20,017 nucleotides of DNA from positions 1 to 20,017 of the forward strand of contig CADBLY010000112.1 in assembly GCA_902795725.1 (NCBI GenBank). The letters run 5' to 3'. The position numbers were made by a program, and so were the translations under genes. This document shows, piece after piece, positions 1 through 7,116 of the stretch. The number at the start of each line of letters is the position of its first letter. The first letter of the stretch is position 1. The notes below the pieces were generated by a model that was not told the DNA's origin, searched no databases, and worked only from the letters and a program-made list of their open reading frames with translations. The stretch comes from an uncultured Erysipelotrichaceae bacterium. GTDB lineage: Bacteria; Bacillota_I; Bacilli_A; RF39; UBA660.

Positions 1-16
1 AAGGAAGTGATTTCTA

Positions 17-898
17 ATGAATAATCAAGATAATGAAAAGGTGTTTCAAAAGAGCCAAATCAATTGGTATCCAGGTCATATGGCTAAAACTAAAAGATTG
101 ATAAATGAAAATATTAATCGTATTGATGTTGTTTATGAAGTAATAGATGCTAGAATACCATATTCATCAAAAATAAAAGATATTGATGAATATATTAAAA
201 ATAAAAAGCGAATTCTTATTATGACAAAGTATGATTTATGTGATAAGATAGAGACTGGTAAATGGATTAATTATTATGAAGAAAAGGGATATACGGTTAT
301 TACTTTAGACTTAATTCATGATAAGATAAATAAAGTTATAAATATAACTAAAGATTTAATGGAAGAATCATTTAATAAAAGATTAGATAAAGGATTATCT
401 AAAAGAAAAATAAGAGTATTAGTTGTTGGTATACCTAATGTAGGTAAAAGTACTTTAATTAATAGATTGGTTAATAAAAAAGTTGTTAATACAGGTAATA
501 AGCCTGGTGTGACTAAACAACTTAATTGGATAAGAGTAGATAATGAACTAGAATTATTGGATTCTCCAGGTATTTTATGGCCTAAATTTGATAATGATAC
601 AATTGCTTTTAATCTTGCTAGTACAACAGCTATTAAAGAAGAAGTATTACCAATTGATAGAGTAGTATTTTATATTATTGATTTTTTAAAGAAATATTAT
701 CCTAATTATTTAAAAGAAAGATATAATATTGATGAATATGAAGATATAGTTGATGCTTTGGATATGATAGGAAAAAGAAGGGGTTGTTTAATTAAAGGTG
801 GCGAAGTTGATTACGATAAAGTTTATAGTGTTGTAATTAATGATATAAAAGATGGTTTAATAAAAAATATAACTTTTGATAGGTGGTTTTATGAATAA
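17..898 (+). CDS. rbgA: Ribosome biogenesis GTPase RbgA (YlqF)
   Basis: This 293-residue protein is a circularly permuted GTPase that acts in late assembly of the large ribosomal subunit. The family signature WYPGHMAK lies at residues 17-24. The G motifs come in permuted order: G4 TKYD at 70-73, then the P-loop GIPNVGKST at 138-146, G2 near GVT at 164-166, and G3 DSPG at 182-185. The C-terminal helical part (about 200-293) matches the ribosome-binding tail of the family, and total length is normal. AAGGAAGTGA just before the ATG is the likely ribosome binding site. A TAA at 15-17 would overlap the start codon, so an upstream gene may be co-transcribed, but too little of it is visible to say. 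The 3' end overlaps mrnC by 8 nt. Confidence 0.96.
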   Translation: MNNQDNEKVFQKSQINWYPGHMAKTKRLINENINRIDVVYEVIDARIPYSSKIKDIDEYIKNKKRILIMTKYDLCDKIETGKWINYYEEKGYTVITLDLIHDKINKVINITKDLMEESFNKRLDKGLSKRKIRVLVVGIPNVGKSTLINRLVNKKVVNTGNKPGVTKQLNWIRVDNELELLDSPGILWPKFDNDTIAFNLASTTAIKEEVLPIDRVVFYIIDFLKKYYPNYLKERYNIDEYEDIVDALDMIGKRRGCLIKGGEVDYDKVYSVVINDIKDGLIKNITFDRWFYE

Positions 899-1256
899 TT
901 CTTTAACTTTAGCTTATTTAGGTGATAGTGTTTTTGAATTATATATTAGATGTTACTTAATTGATAAAGGTGTTGTTAAGGTTAATGAATTGCAAAAAGA
1001 AGCTACTAAATATGTTAGTGCAAAAGGACAGTCTTTAATTTTAAATGAATTGATAAGTAATAAGATATTAAATGATGAAGAACTTATTATTGTAAAAAGA
1101 GCTCGTAATCATAAAAGTCATAAAAGTCCTAAAAATACGGATATAATAACTTATAAATTGTCTACAGGGTTTGAAGCTTTAATTGGGTATTTATATCTTA
1201 ATAATAGGGACAGATTGGAAGAAATTATTAAAATAATTAAGGAGAAAATATGTTAG
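891..1256 (+). CDS. mrnC: Mini-ribonuclease III (MrnC)
   Basis: Mini-III is a dimeric RNase III-type nuclease without a dsRNA-binding domain; in Bacillus it matures 23S rRNA ends. The RNase III signature LAYLGDSVFELYIR starts at residue 7 of this 121-residue product, with the likely metal-binding Asp at 12 and Glu at 16, and a basic HKSHKSPKN segment lies mid-protein. It is slightly shorter than the Bacillus enzyme (about 140 residues). I place the start at the ATG at 891, with AGGTGG at 881-886 as ribosome binding site, rather than at the in-frame TTG at 876. It overlaps rbgA by 8 nt and rlmB by 7 nt. The order mrnC-rlmB-sigH matches the cysS-mrnC-rlmB-rae1-sigH cluster of Bacillus, which supports the call. 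Confidence 0.93.
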   Translation: MNNSLTLAYLGDSVFELYIRCYLIDKGVVKVNELQKEATKYVSAKGQSLILNELISNKILNDEELIIVKRARNHKSHKSPKNTDIITYKLSTGFEALIGYLYLNNRDRLEEIIKIIKEKIC

Positions 1257-1927
1257 TATATGGTAAAAATGTGGCTAAAGAATATTTGAAAACTAATAAG
1301 GTTAGAAAAGTTTTTTTATCTAATAGTTTTAAGGATCAAGAAATATTATCTATGATTAATAATAGTGTGGAGGTTGAGTATCTTGATAAAAAAAGATTGA
1401 GTAAATATCCTAAAGTTAATCAAGGTATAATTTTAGATGTAATTGATTTTGAGTATAGTCAGTTAGATACTAATGCATCTTTCTTGGTTATGTTAGATCA
1501 TATTGAAGACCCCCATAATTTTGGTGCAATTATAAGAAGTTCAGAAGCAGCTAAAGTGGATGGTATAATTATTCCAAAAGATAGACAAGTTATGGTTAAT
1601 GATACAGTGTTAAAAACAAGTGCGGGAACAGCAGATAAAGTAAATATCATTCGAGTTACTAATCTTACTAATACAATTAAGGAATTAAAAAAAGCTGGTT
1701 TTTGGATTGTTGGAACTGATATGAAAGGGCAGGATTATAGTACTATTGATTATAGTGGTAAAATATGTATTATATGTGGTAATGAAGGTCATGGATTAAG
1801 CGAACTTGTAAAGAAACAATGTGATTTTATTGCTAGTATACCGATGAAAGGAACGGTAAATAGTTTAAATGCTTCAGTAGCGACTGGTATTATTCTTTTT
1901 AAAGCATTGGAAAGTCGAGGTAATTAA
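1250..1927 (+). CDS. rlmB: 23S rRNA (guanosine-2'-O-)-methyltransferase RlmB family (SpoU/TrmH)
   Basis: This is a SPOUT-class RNA 2'-O-methyltransferase that uses S-adenosylmethionine and probably modifies a guanosine of 23S rRNA. An N-terminal SpoU substrate-binding domain covers about residues 1-70. The three SPOUT motifs follow: NFGAIIRSSEA (90-100), IICGNEGHGLSEL (174-186) and the knot motif SIPMKGTVNSLNASVATG (196-213). At 225 residues it is a little shorter than Bacillus YacO, mostly at the N terminus. AAGGAG at 1239-1244 precedes the ATG. It overlaps mrnC upstream by 7 nt and sigH downstream by 1 nt, so translation is probably coupled. The exact target base cannot be read from the sequence. 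Confidence 0.93.
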   Translation: MLVYGKNVAKEYLKTNKVRKVFLSNSFKDQEILSMINNSVEVEYLDKKRLSKYPKVNQGIILDVIDFEYSQLDTNASFLVMLDHIEDPHNFGAIIRSSEAAKVDGIIIPKDRQVMVNDTVLKTSAGTADKVNIIRVTNLTNTIKELKKAGFWIVGTDMKGQDYSTIDYSGKICIICGNEGHGLSELVKKQCDFIASIPMKGTVNSLNASVATGIILFKALESRGN

Positions 1928-2529
1928 TGGAATATCAAGATTATAATGATTATGAATTAATTCAATTTATTTCTGAAGGTAATGAAGATGCTCATGATAT
2001 AATGGTAGAAAAGTATCGACCTTTGGTTAAGAATATTGCTGTTAAATTGATTAATGTATCAAATAATATTGGTTTAGAGATAGCTGATTTAGAACAGGAA
2101 GGAATGATTGGGTTATTAAATGCTATTGATTGTTTTGATGAATCATATGAAAGTACTTTTTATACTTATGCAAGAACGTGTATAAAAAGAAGTATGATAT
2201 CTTCAATAACAAGGGCTAAAAGATTGAAACATAGAGCTTTGAATGAATCGTTGTCTTTTGATAGTCAGGATTTTAGTACTCAATTATTGAAGGATGATAA
2301 TCATATTCCAGAAAACATTATTATTAGTGAAGATTATGTTAATATTTTAATAAATAAATCTGAGAAAGTATTAACAAACAAAGAAAAACAGGTGTTTGAA
2401 TTGTTAATTAATGGTTTTACTTACAAACAAATTGCACAGGTTTTAGAAAAGGATACTAAATCTATTGATAATGCTATTCAAAGAATTAAAAAGAAATTGC
2501 GAGATGTTTTAAAAAAGAATGACAAATAG
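1927..2529 (+). CDS. sigH: RNA polymerase sigma factor of the SigH (Spo0H) type
   Basis: This 200-residue sigma-70 family protein has region 2 at about residues 25-98, including DLEQEGMIGLLNAIDCFD, and region 4 at about 149-192 with the helix-turn-helix segment ending KSIDNAIQRIKKKL. That ending is nearly the one in Bacillus SigH, and no region 1.1 or region 3 is present, as expected. SigH drives transition-state and early sporulation genes. The position after mrnC-rlmB matches the Bacillus sigH locus and raises confidence above a generic sigma call. The start ATG overlaps the rlmB stop by one base, with GAGG at 1917-1920 as ribosome binding site. Rae1 (YacP), which lies between rlmB and sigH in Bacillus, is missing. 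A short terminator hairpin overlaps the stop codon. Confidence 0.9.
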   Translation: MEYQDYNDYELIQFISEGNEDAHDIMVEKYRPLVKNIAVKLINVSNNIGLEIADLEQEGMIGLLNAIDCFDESYESTFYTYARTCIKRSMISSITRAKRLKHRALNESLSFDSQDFSTQLLKDDNHIPENIIISEDYVNILINKSEKVLTNKEKQVFELLINGFTYKQIAQVLEKDTKSIDNAIQRIKKKLRDVLKKNDK

Positions 2530-2538
2530 TCATTTTTT
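2518..2538 (+). terminator. Intrinsic terminator at the sigH end
   Basis: The arms AATGAC (2518-2523) and GTCATT (2529-2534) enclose a 5-nt loop and run into a T-rich tract to 2538. The sigH stop codon (TAG, 2527-2529) lies in the loop and right arm. The stem is short and GC-poor, so termination may be partial. Confidence 0.6.
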
Positions 2539-2539
2539 C

Positions 2540-2568
2540 TTGAACATTTTTAATAATTGCTTTATAAT
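2540..2568 (+). promoter_or_regulatory. Vegetative promoter for the SDR gene
   Basis: TTGAAC at 2540-2545 and TATAAT at 2563-2568 are separated by 17 bp, close to the sigma-A consensus. The start codon at 2587 lies 18 nt beyond the -10 box, and the ribosome binding site AGGAG (2575-2579) falls at the predicted transcription start. Confidence 0.8.
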
Positions 2569-2586
2569 TAAAATAGGAGTGATGAT

Positions 2587-3342
2587 ATGAAGGCATTAAT
2601 AACTGGAGCATCTTCTGGTTTAGGGAGAGAATTTGCTTATATATTAAGCAATATGGGATATGATTTGATTTTAGTTGCAAGAAGAAAAGGTAGGTTAGAA
2701 TCAATAAAAAAAGGTTTAAAGACAAATGTTAAAATAATACCTATGGATTTAGCATCTACTTTTAATTGTGTAAAAATACATGATATGGTAAAGGATGAAA
2801 ATATCGATATACTAATTAATAATGCTGGTTTTGGTATGTTAGGAGAATTTTATATGACTAAGTTAGAACGTGAGATGGATATGATAGATTTAAATATCAA
2901 ATGTGTGCATACTCTGACAAAATTATTTATTAATGATATGATGAAACGTAATAGTGGTTATATATTAAATGTTGCTTCATCGGCTGCTTTCTCACCAGGA
3001 CCTTTAATGGCAACTTATTATGCTACGAAAGCTTATGTTTATAATTTAACTATGGCTATATCAGAAGAATTAAAGAAATCTAAAAGCAATGTATATGTTG
3101 GCTGTTTATGCCCAGGCCCTGTTGATACTGAGTTTAATAAAGTAGCTAAGGTGGAGTTTAGTATGCCATCTAAACAAGCTTCCTATGTAGCTAATTATGC
3201 TATAAAAAAGATGCTTAAAAGGAAGAAGGTAATTATCCCAGGTAATAATATCAAAATGGTGCATATTTTACAAAAACTATTGCCATTAAAGATAATGCTT
3301 CCAATGGTATATGAAGTACAAAAAGGAAAAGTTAAAGAATAG
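2587..3342 (+). CDS. SDR-family NAD(P)-dependent oxidoreductase (DltE/YqjQ-like)
   Basis: This is a classical short-chain dehydrogenase of 251 residues. The Rossmann motif TGASSGLG is at 6-13, NNAG at 78-81, the catalytic Ser at 131 or 132, Tyr144 and Lys148 form the YxxxK pair, and CPGPVDT is at 175-181. Arg32-Arg33 just after the second beta strand suggest a preference for NADP(H). The C-terminal 50 residues are basic and hydrophobic (IIPGNNIKMVHILQKLLPL), as in a subgroup of bacterial SDRs that may sit at the membrane. The substrate is unknown. The gene is monocistronic, with its own promoter, and ends at a hairpin shared with the convergent rodA-like gene. Confidence 0.88.
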   Translation: MKALITGASSGLGREFAYILSNMGYDLILVARRKGRLESIKKGLKTNVKIIPMDLASTFNCVKIHDMVKDENIDILINNAGFGMLGEFYMTKLEREMDMIDLNIKCVHTLTKLFINDMMKRNSGYILNVASSAAFSPGPLMATYYATKAYVYNLTMAISEELKKSKSNVYVGCLCPGPVDTEFNKVAKVEFSMPSKQASYVANYAIKKMLKRKKVIIPGNNIKMVHILQKLLPLKIMLPMVYEVQKGKVKE

Positions 3343-3393
3343 AAAAAAATAGACTCATTTGATTTTACTATTTAAGTAGAATCAAATGAGTCT
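3343..3393. terminator. Bidirectional terminator between convergent genes
   Basis: A perfect 14-bp inverted repeat (left arm 3351-3364, right arm 3380-3393) is extended inward by TACT/AGTA across one mismatch. The A-run at 3343-3349 becomes the U-tract for minus-strand transcription, so it is the stronger terminator for the rodA-like gene. The plus-strand side has only TTAATTT. The right arm touches the minus-strand stop codon (3393-3395). Confidence 0.88.
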
Positions 3394-4520
3394 TAATTTG
3401 TATATCTTAGTGAGTCGTTTGATATGTTAAAGATGATTCCTACCATGATCATATAACTAAGTAAACTGGAACCACCATAGCTTATAAAAGGTAGTGTAAT
3501 ACCAGTAATAGGCATTATTCCTATTGTCATACCTATATTCTGAAATTGTTGATATATGAGCATTCCTAATATTCCCGCAATAACATATTTATTGATATTT
3601 TTTTGACTATTTATAGATGTTGATATTAGTTTTATATCAAAATAGATTATTAAACATATTAGTGAAACAGATCCTATTAGTCCAAAATTTGATGAGAAAA
3701 CAGCAAAGATAAAATCTGTTTGTGGTTCGGGAAAGTATATTGGTGTATTATTCCATCCACTACCGAATAGTCCGGCTGACCCAATTGCTGTCATTCCATT
3801 CTGAAGTTGATAACCACTTCCACTTGACCAATCTAGTAATCTATCAACTCTTAAGAAGAAAGATGTTCCAAATATTTTGATAAATAAATTAGTGTTTAAA
3901 AAGTATATTGTTAAAATACTTCCTACAGTTAGGGCTAAAAAACTTATTACTATTAAAAACCATCTGTATCTAATACCTGCTACAAATAACATGATAATGG
4001 TTATCAATAAATATATTAATACGACTCCGGTATCTGGTTCTAGAAAAGTTAAAAGACTTGGTATCAATACGATTATAGCAACTTTAATTAGAAATTTAAA
4101 TTCATCGAAGATACTTGGATTGTCGTTGTTTTCACGAAATTCTTTAATCATATTAGCTATCATAATGATAAGAATAATTTTCATAAATTCACTAGGTTGA
4201 ATACCGAATGAACCAAATCCAAACCAGCATTTAGCATTATTGATGGTTTGACCAAAAAATAATACTAGTATTAATGATATAACACCAATAATGTATAGTA
4301 TTTTAATGTTTCTGAAAATGATATCATTACCTATAAACATAATAAAATAGGCTATGATAAAACCTATGGAATACCAAAGTATTTGTTTTAGATATAAATC
4401 ATTCATATAACTTGGTAATAGTTTTTGTGCACTTATGATACTAATAATACTTATAAGTGCAAAGGCAATAATACTTATTAAAATACCATTATCTACTTTG
4501 TATTTAGAAATGTTTTTCAT
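3393..4520 (-). CDS. SEDS-family peptidoglycan glycosyltransferase RodA/FtsW
   Basis: This 375-residue polytopic membrane protein belongs to the SEDS family, which polymerises lipid II into glycan strands with a partner class B PBP. Conserved segments, numbered from the chosen start, are QPSEFMKI (108-115), EPDTG (161-165), the YQLQNGMTAIGSAGLFGSGW stretch (about 237-256), the TDFIFA loop with the presumed catalytic Asp269, and LPFISYGGSS (343-352). About ten membrane segments are apparent. I favour RodA over FtsW because of the overall look and the mreC/mreD genes in the window, but the sequence alone does not settle it. The start is set at the ATG at 4520, preceded by GGTGAT, because the promoter's -10 box (4536-4541) overlaps a GTG at 4544 that would add 8 residues. 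Confidence 0.9.
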   Translation of the reverse strand: MKNISKYKVDNGILISIIAFALISIISIISAQKLLPSYMNDLYLKQILWYSIGFIIAYFIMFIGNDIIFRNIKILYIIGVISLILVLFFGQTINNAKCWFGFGSFGIQPSEFMKIILIIMIANMIKEFRENNDNPSIFDEFKFLIKVAIIVLIPSLLTFLEPDTGVVLIYLLITIIMLFVAGIRYRWFLIVISFLALTVGSILTIYFLNTNLFIKIFGTSFFLRVDRLLDWSSGSGYQLQNGMTAIGSAGLFGSGWNNTPIYFPEPQTDFIFAVFSSNFGLIGSVSLICLIIYFDIKLISTSINSQKNINKYVIAGILGMLIYQQFQNIGMTIGIMPITGITLPFISYGGSSLLSYMIMVGIIFNISNDSLRYTN

Positions 4521-4535
4521 CTGATCACCAAATTT

Positions 4536-4564
4536 ATCATACACTGTTTTTAAAAAATATTCAA
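4536..4564 (-). promoter_or_regulatory. Promoter of the rodA/ftsW-like gene
   Basis: On the minus strand TTGAAT (4564-4559) and TATGAT (4541-4536) are separated by 17 bp. The predicted transcript begins near 4529, only about 9 nt before the ATG at 4520 and at the GGTGAT ribosome binding site. This rules against the upstream GTG start. Confidence 0.7.
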
Positions 4565-4586
4565 TATAATCTACAAAAATAGTGAT

Positions 4587-4615
4587 TTTACTTTTTTATT
4601 TTTTTATAGTATAAT
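4587..4615 (+). promoter_or_regulatory. Promoter of the EIIB-like gene
   Basis: TATAAT lies at 4610-4615, with a poor -35 (TTTACT, 4587-4592) at 17 bp. The gap to the ATG at 4632 is 16 nt. It diverges from the rodA-like promoter, with only about 23 bp between the two -35 regions. Confidence 0.6.
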
Positions 4616-4631
4616 CTTGATGGTGATAAAA

Positions 4632-4946
4632 ATGAATATTATTGAGTATATTGTATTATTTGTTATTTTGGTTATTTTTGCAGTTGCTATTGTACGTTCA
4701 AGTAAAAAAGATTTTAATTTAGAGGTTAATAAGTTGATTCAATATTTAGGTGGCAAAGATAACGTTATAAAGTATGAGGTAAATAAGTCAAGGTTTATTG
4801 TTACATTAAAAGATGTTAATAAAGCTGATAAAGAGGCTATTCAAAAGTTAGGTGCACAAGGAATTTTGGAAGTTGGAAATGAGCTTAAAATTATTTTAGG
4901 TAAAGATGCACATAAATTGGTTAAATTAATTAATAATTTGAAGTAA
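4632..4946 (+). CDS. Membrane-anchored PTS EIIB-like domain protein without the phosphocysteine
   Basis: The 104-residue product has one N-terminal membrane helix (about 4-22), then a domain resembling glucose-family PTS EIIB. The pattern is LGGKDNV at 39-45, a following TLKDVNKADKEAIQKLGAQG (58-77), and VGNELKIILG (81-90). In true EIIB proteins a phosphorylated Cys follows GGKENI by about six residues; here that position is Asn51, and the protein has no cysteine at all. Arg54 keeps the place of the TR(L) arginine. Phosphotransfer by the known mechanism is therefore unlikely, and a binding or structural role is inferred. ATG at 4632 is chosen for its GGTGAT ribosome binding site; an in-frame ATG at 4620 and TTG at 4617 lie at or before the predicted transcript start. 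It is monocistronic with a strong terminator. Confidence 0.72.
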   Translation: MNIIEYIVLFVILVIFAVAIVRSSKKDFNLEVNKLIQYLGGKDNVIKYEVNKSRFIVTLKDVNKADKEAIQKLGAQGILEVGNELKIILGKDAHKLVKLINNLK

Positions 4947-4979
4947 ACTGTTGAAAAAACAACAGTTTTCTTTTTTTTT
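4945..4979 (+). terminator. Intrinsic terminator after the EIIB-like gene
   Basis: AACTGTTG (4946-4953) pairs with CAACAGTT (4960-4967) around an A6 loop, followed by a nearly uninterrupted T-tract to 4979. The left arm begins in the stop codon (4944-4946). Confidence 0.93.
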
Positions 4980-4987
4980 CTACATTA

Positions 4988-5021
4988 TTCGACAAATTAT
5001 GACATATTAAATATATATAAT
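4988..5021 (+). promoter_or_regulatory. Promoter with Spo0A-box-like elements before the kinase gene
   Basis: TTCGACA at 4988-4994 is the exact reverse complement of the 0A box TGTCGAA, and a weaker copy, TATGACA, starts 10 bp later at 4998. The -10 box TATAAT is at 5016-5021. The distance from TTCGAC to the -10 is 22 bp, longer than the usual 17. The same arrangement occurs at 9450-9483. The binding protein is inferred; no spo0A gene is in the window. Confidence 0.5.
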
Positions 5022-5038
5022 TATTTTGGGTGATGAAA

Positions 5039-6280
5039 ATGAATTTGTTTGAAGATGTATTGATTGATGTTATTTTTATATTGTTTCCTTTAATTATTTA
5101 TAATTTATTTTTGGCTTCAAATAAGAATATAAGTAGTGTTAATAAAAAAATTTTTTTCTCTTTTTCTTTGTTTTCTTCATTTTTCTTAGTTTATAGGTAT
5201 AGTAAAAATAATGTTACTTTAAATCTATTAATACTATCTAGTTTAGTTTTAATTGGATATTTGAAGAAGAATTATGTTATAGCTAATATTATTGCTTTAA
5301 TGATGTTATTTTTATATTATGGAGAGTATAATTATTTGTTACTTATGATGATACCATATTTATTATTAAATATTTTAAACATATTTAATAATAAATTATC
5401 TGATTATTTTTTTATTGATATATTTTTGCTTTTTCAATATATTTGTTTTCTTTTATGGATAAAGATTTTTAATTTTAATCTTTTAAATGAATTTAATATA
5501 ATTAATCTTTTTGTGATTATGGTTCTAAATTATTTTGTTATTCATATTATATATTATCTTTATGATGAAGGCGATAAAATGATGAGATATCATTTGAATT
5601 ATAAAGAACTATTGCATGAGAAACAGATAAGGTTATCTTTGTTTAAAATAACACATGAAATTAAGAATCCTATTGCGGTTATTAAAGCTTATTTGGATAT
5701 GTTAAATGTTAATGATAAGAAACAAGTTATGAAATATATTCCAATAATTAGAAACGAAATTGATAGATTGCTTATTCTTTTACAGGATTTTATGTTAGTT
5801 AATAAAAGTAGTGTAGAGATGGATATTATGGATATCAATATGTTGTTAGAAGAGGTTATTGAATCACTTAAACCACTTTTTAAACAACAAAATATTATTT
5901 TAAAAAAGAATATAATTGATGATGAAATATATGTTAATGGAGATTATAAAAGATTAGGACAAGTGTTGATTAATTTGATTAAAAACGGTGTTGAAGCTAT
6001 GGATAAAGATAAAGGAGAAATAATTATTAGAAATATTATCAATAATAATAAATTAGATATTATTATAGAAGATAATGGAAGTGGAATTAGCAGGGATACT
6101 TTTGATAAGCTAAAGACACCATTTTTTACGACAAAGAAAAGGGGTACAGGTCTTGGGTTGGCGCTATCTGATGAGATAATTAAGGCTCATAATGGCAATC
6201 TTACTTTTGAATCTGCGGAAGGAAAAGGAACAAAAGTAATTGTAGAAATACCATATAATAGAGAGGAGAATTATGCATGA
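5039..6280 (+). CDS. Membrane sensor histidine kinase, sporulation-kinase type
   Basis: The 413-residue protein has a hydrophobic N-terminal half with about five or six membrane segments (to about residue 175) and almost no extracellular loop. A cytoplasmic kinase core follows. The H-box THEIKNPIAVIKAY contains the phospho-accepting His206, the N-box is LINLIKNGVEAM (about 310-321), the G1 box is DNGSG (345-349), and FFTTKKRGTGLGLAL (363-377) holds the F and G2 boxes. These motifs resemble Kin-type kinases feeding the Spo0 phosphorelay. No response regulator adjoins it, as is usual for such orphan kinases. ATG at 5039 fits GGGTGAT at 5028-5034 better than the upstream GTG or ATG. The TGA stop overlaps the next start by 4 nt. 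Confidence 0.88.
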   Translation: MNLFEDVLIDVIFILFPLIIYNLFLASNKNISSVNKKIFFSFSLFSSFFLVYRYSKNNVTLNLLILSSLVLIGYLKKNYVIANIIALMMLFLYYGEYNYLLLMMIPYLLLNILNIFNNKLSDYFFIDIFLLFQYICFLLWIKIFNFNLLNEFNIINLFVIMVLNYFVIHIIYYLYDEGDKMMRYHLNYKELLHEKQIRLSLFKITHEIKNPIAVIKAYLDMLNVNDKKQVMKYIPIIRNEIDRLLILLQDFMLVNKSSVEMDIMDINMLLEEVIESLKPLFKQQNIILKKNIIDDEIYVNGDYKRLGQVLINLIKNGVEAMDKDKGEIIIRNIINNNKLDIIIEDNGSGISRDTFDKLKTPFFTTKKRGTGLGLALSDEIIKAHNGNLTFESAEGKGTKVIVEIPYNREENYA

Positions 6281-7032
6281 TAAAAATTATTGAAGATAAT
6301 GTTGGTAATGATATTTTAATGTTTGATAATAAAGTTATACCTTTAAATAGGAAAAATGCATCACAAAAATTTATACAGGTAGTAATTAATAATTGTGTTG
6401 ATAATTTTGATTATGATGCTTATCAAATAAAGGATGGTTTGTATGTCATAAAAGAAATAAAATCATATAGGCATTATAAAGAAACAACATATAAAATTAT
6501 TATGGATAATATTATTGAATTATATACATCTATTGAGACGGAGTTGAGAAGTTCTTTTTTAGCATATAATAGTAAATATATTACTATTGTAGAAAGGGAT
6601 TATGATTATCCTATAAATGAAGTAGTTAGTGCGTATGATATAGCTAAGAATAAAATAATTGATTGTAATAACTATAGTACTAGGTGTGAATTATCGGATG
6701 GAGTTGTTAATTATCGAAGATGTTTATATGATGTAATTGCATCTGTTTTAACTAGTCAAATTCTTATGCCAGATAAGGAAAGGTTATTTAGTTTTCTTTC
6801 ATTTGTTACTAATGAACGTATTAATGAGAGTAATTATATGAGTTGTTTGGATAAGGTAAAAAAATATATTATTCATTGTTATCCAGGATTTAAGGGAAAG
6901 AAAATAGATACTAATCAAAGAGTTATATTGGATTTAAATAGTATTTATGGTGTGGATTATTTTAAATTTAAGAAAATACCGTATAGTATTAAGAACTTAA
7001 CTTATGTTAAGGATAAGCAATTAGTAAAATAA
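6277..7032 (+). CDS. Unrecognised protein translationally coupled to the histidine kinase
   Basis: I do not recognise this 251-residue protein. It has no signal peptide, membrane segment or obvious catalytic motif. It is rich in Tyr, Asn, Ile and Lys, has seven cysteines scattered from residue 40 on, and looks like a soluble mixed alpha/beta protein. A central part (about residues 70-190) is mostly helical. The ATGA overlap with the kinase stop and the GAGAGGAG site at 6261-6268 imply co-translation, so a role with the kinase, or in the same developmental step, is a fair inference. A distant relation to the sporulation protein YtxC crossed my mind, based on size and context only; I could not match motifs. 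A terminator hairpin overlaps its last codons. Confidence 0.7.
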   Translation: MIKIIEDNVGNDILMFDNKVIPLNRKNASQKFIQVVINNCVDNFDYDAYQIKDGLYVIKEIKSYRHYKETTYKIIMDNIIELYTSIETELRSSFLAYNSKYITIVERDYDYPINEVVSAYDIAKNKIIDCNNYSTRCELSDGVVNYRRCLYDVIASVLTSQILMPDKERLFSFLSFVTNERINESNYMSCLDKVKKYIIHCYPGFKGKKIDTNQRVILDLNSIYGVDYFKFKKIPYSIKNLTYVKDKQLVK

Positions 7033-7042
7033 TTGCTTTTTT
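7015..7042 (+). terminator. Intrinsic terminator after the kinase operon
   Basis: AAGCAATTA (7015-7023) and TAATTGCTT (7030-7038) form a perfect 9-bp stem with a 6-nt loop and a T6 tract ending at 7042. The left arm lies in the last codons of the preceding gene, and the stop codon begins the right arm. Confidence 0.9.
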
Positions 7043-7082
7043 ATCTATTAGGAATTTGTTTGACATTTTTTGAAAAAAACCA

Positions 7083-7116
7083 TTGACAAACATTTGTATA
7101 CATGATATACTGTTTG
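7083..7116 (+). promoter_or_regulatory. Strong upstream promoter with palindromic operator-like sequence before ftsK/spoIIIE
   Basis: TTGACA (7083-7088) and TATACT (7106-7111) are 17 bp apart, and TG at 7103-7104 makes an extended -10. The stretch 7087-7116 is an imperfect palindrome (CAAACA, GTATA, then TATAC, TGTTTG) centred on the -10 region. ACAAACATTTGTA at 7086-7098 matches the LexA-box-like sequence before recA at 12 of 13 positions. TTTGTATA is also repeated 20 bp apart (7093 and 7113). A regulator binding here is inferred. Confidence 0.68.

Noticed and set aside
876..890. TTG start for mrnC at 876, giving five extra residues
   Set aside because: The ATG at 891 has AGGTGG just upstream and matches the family N terminus; the TTG would place that site inside the coding sequence.
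3877..4200. Plus-strand open frame inside the rodA-like gene
   Set aside because: It is a shadow of a clear SEDS protein, with no ribosome binding site or recognisable domain.
4521..4544. GTG start for the rodA-like gene at 4544
   Set aside because: It overlaps the predicted -10 box, so it would lie upstream of the transcript start; ATG at 4520 has GGTGAT in front.
6277..7032. Assignment as sporulation protein YtxC
   Set aside because: Size and context fit loosely, but I could not see conserved motifs, so no gene symbol is given.
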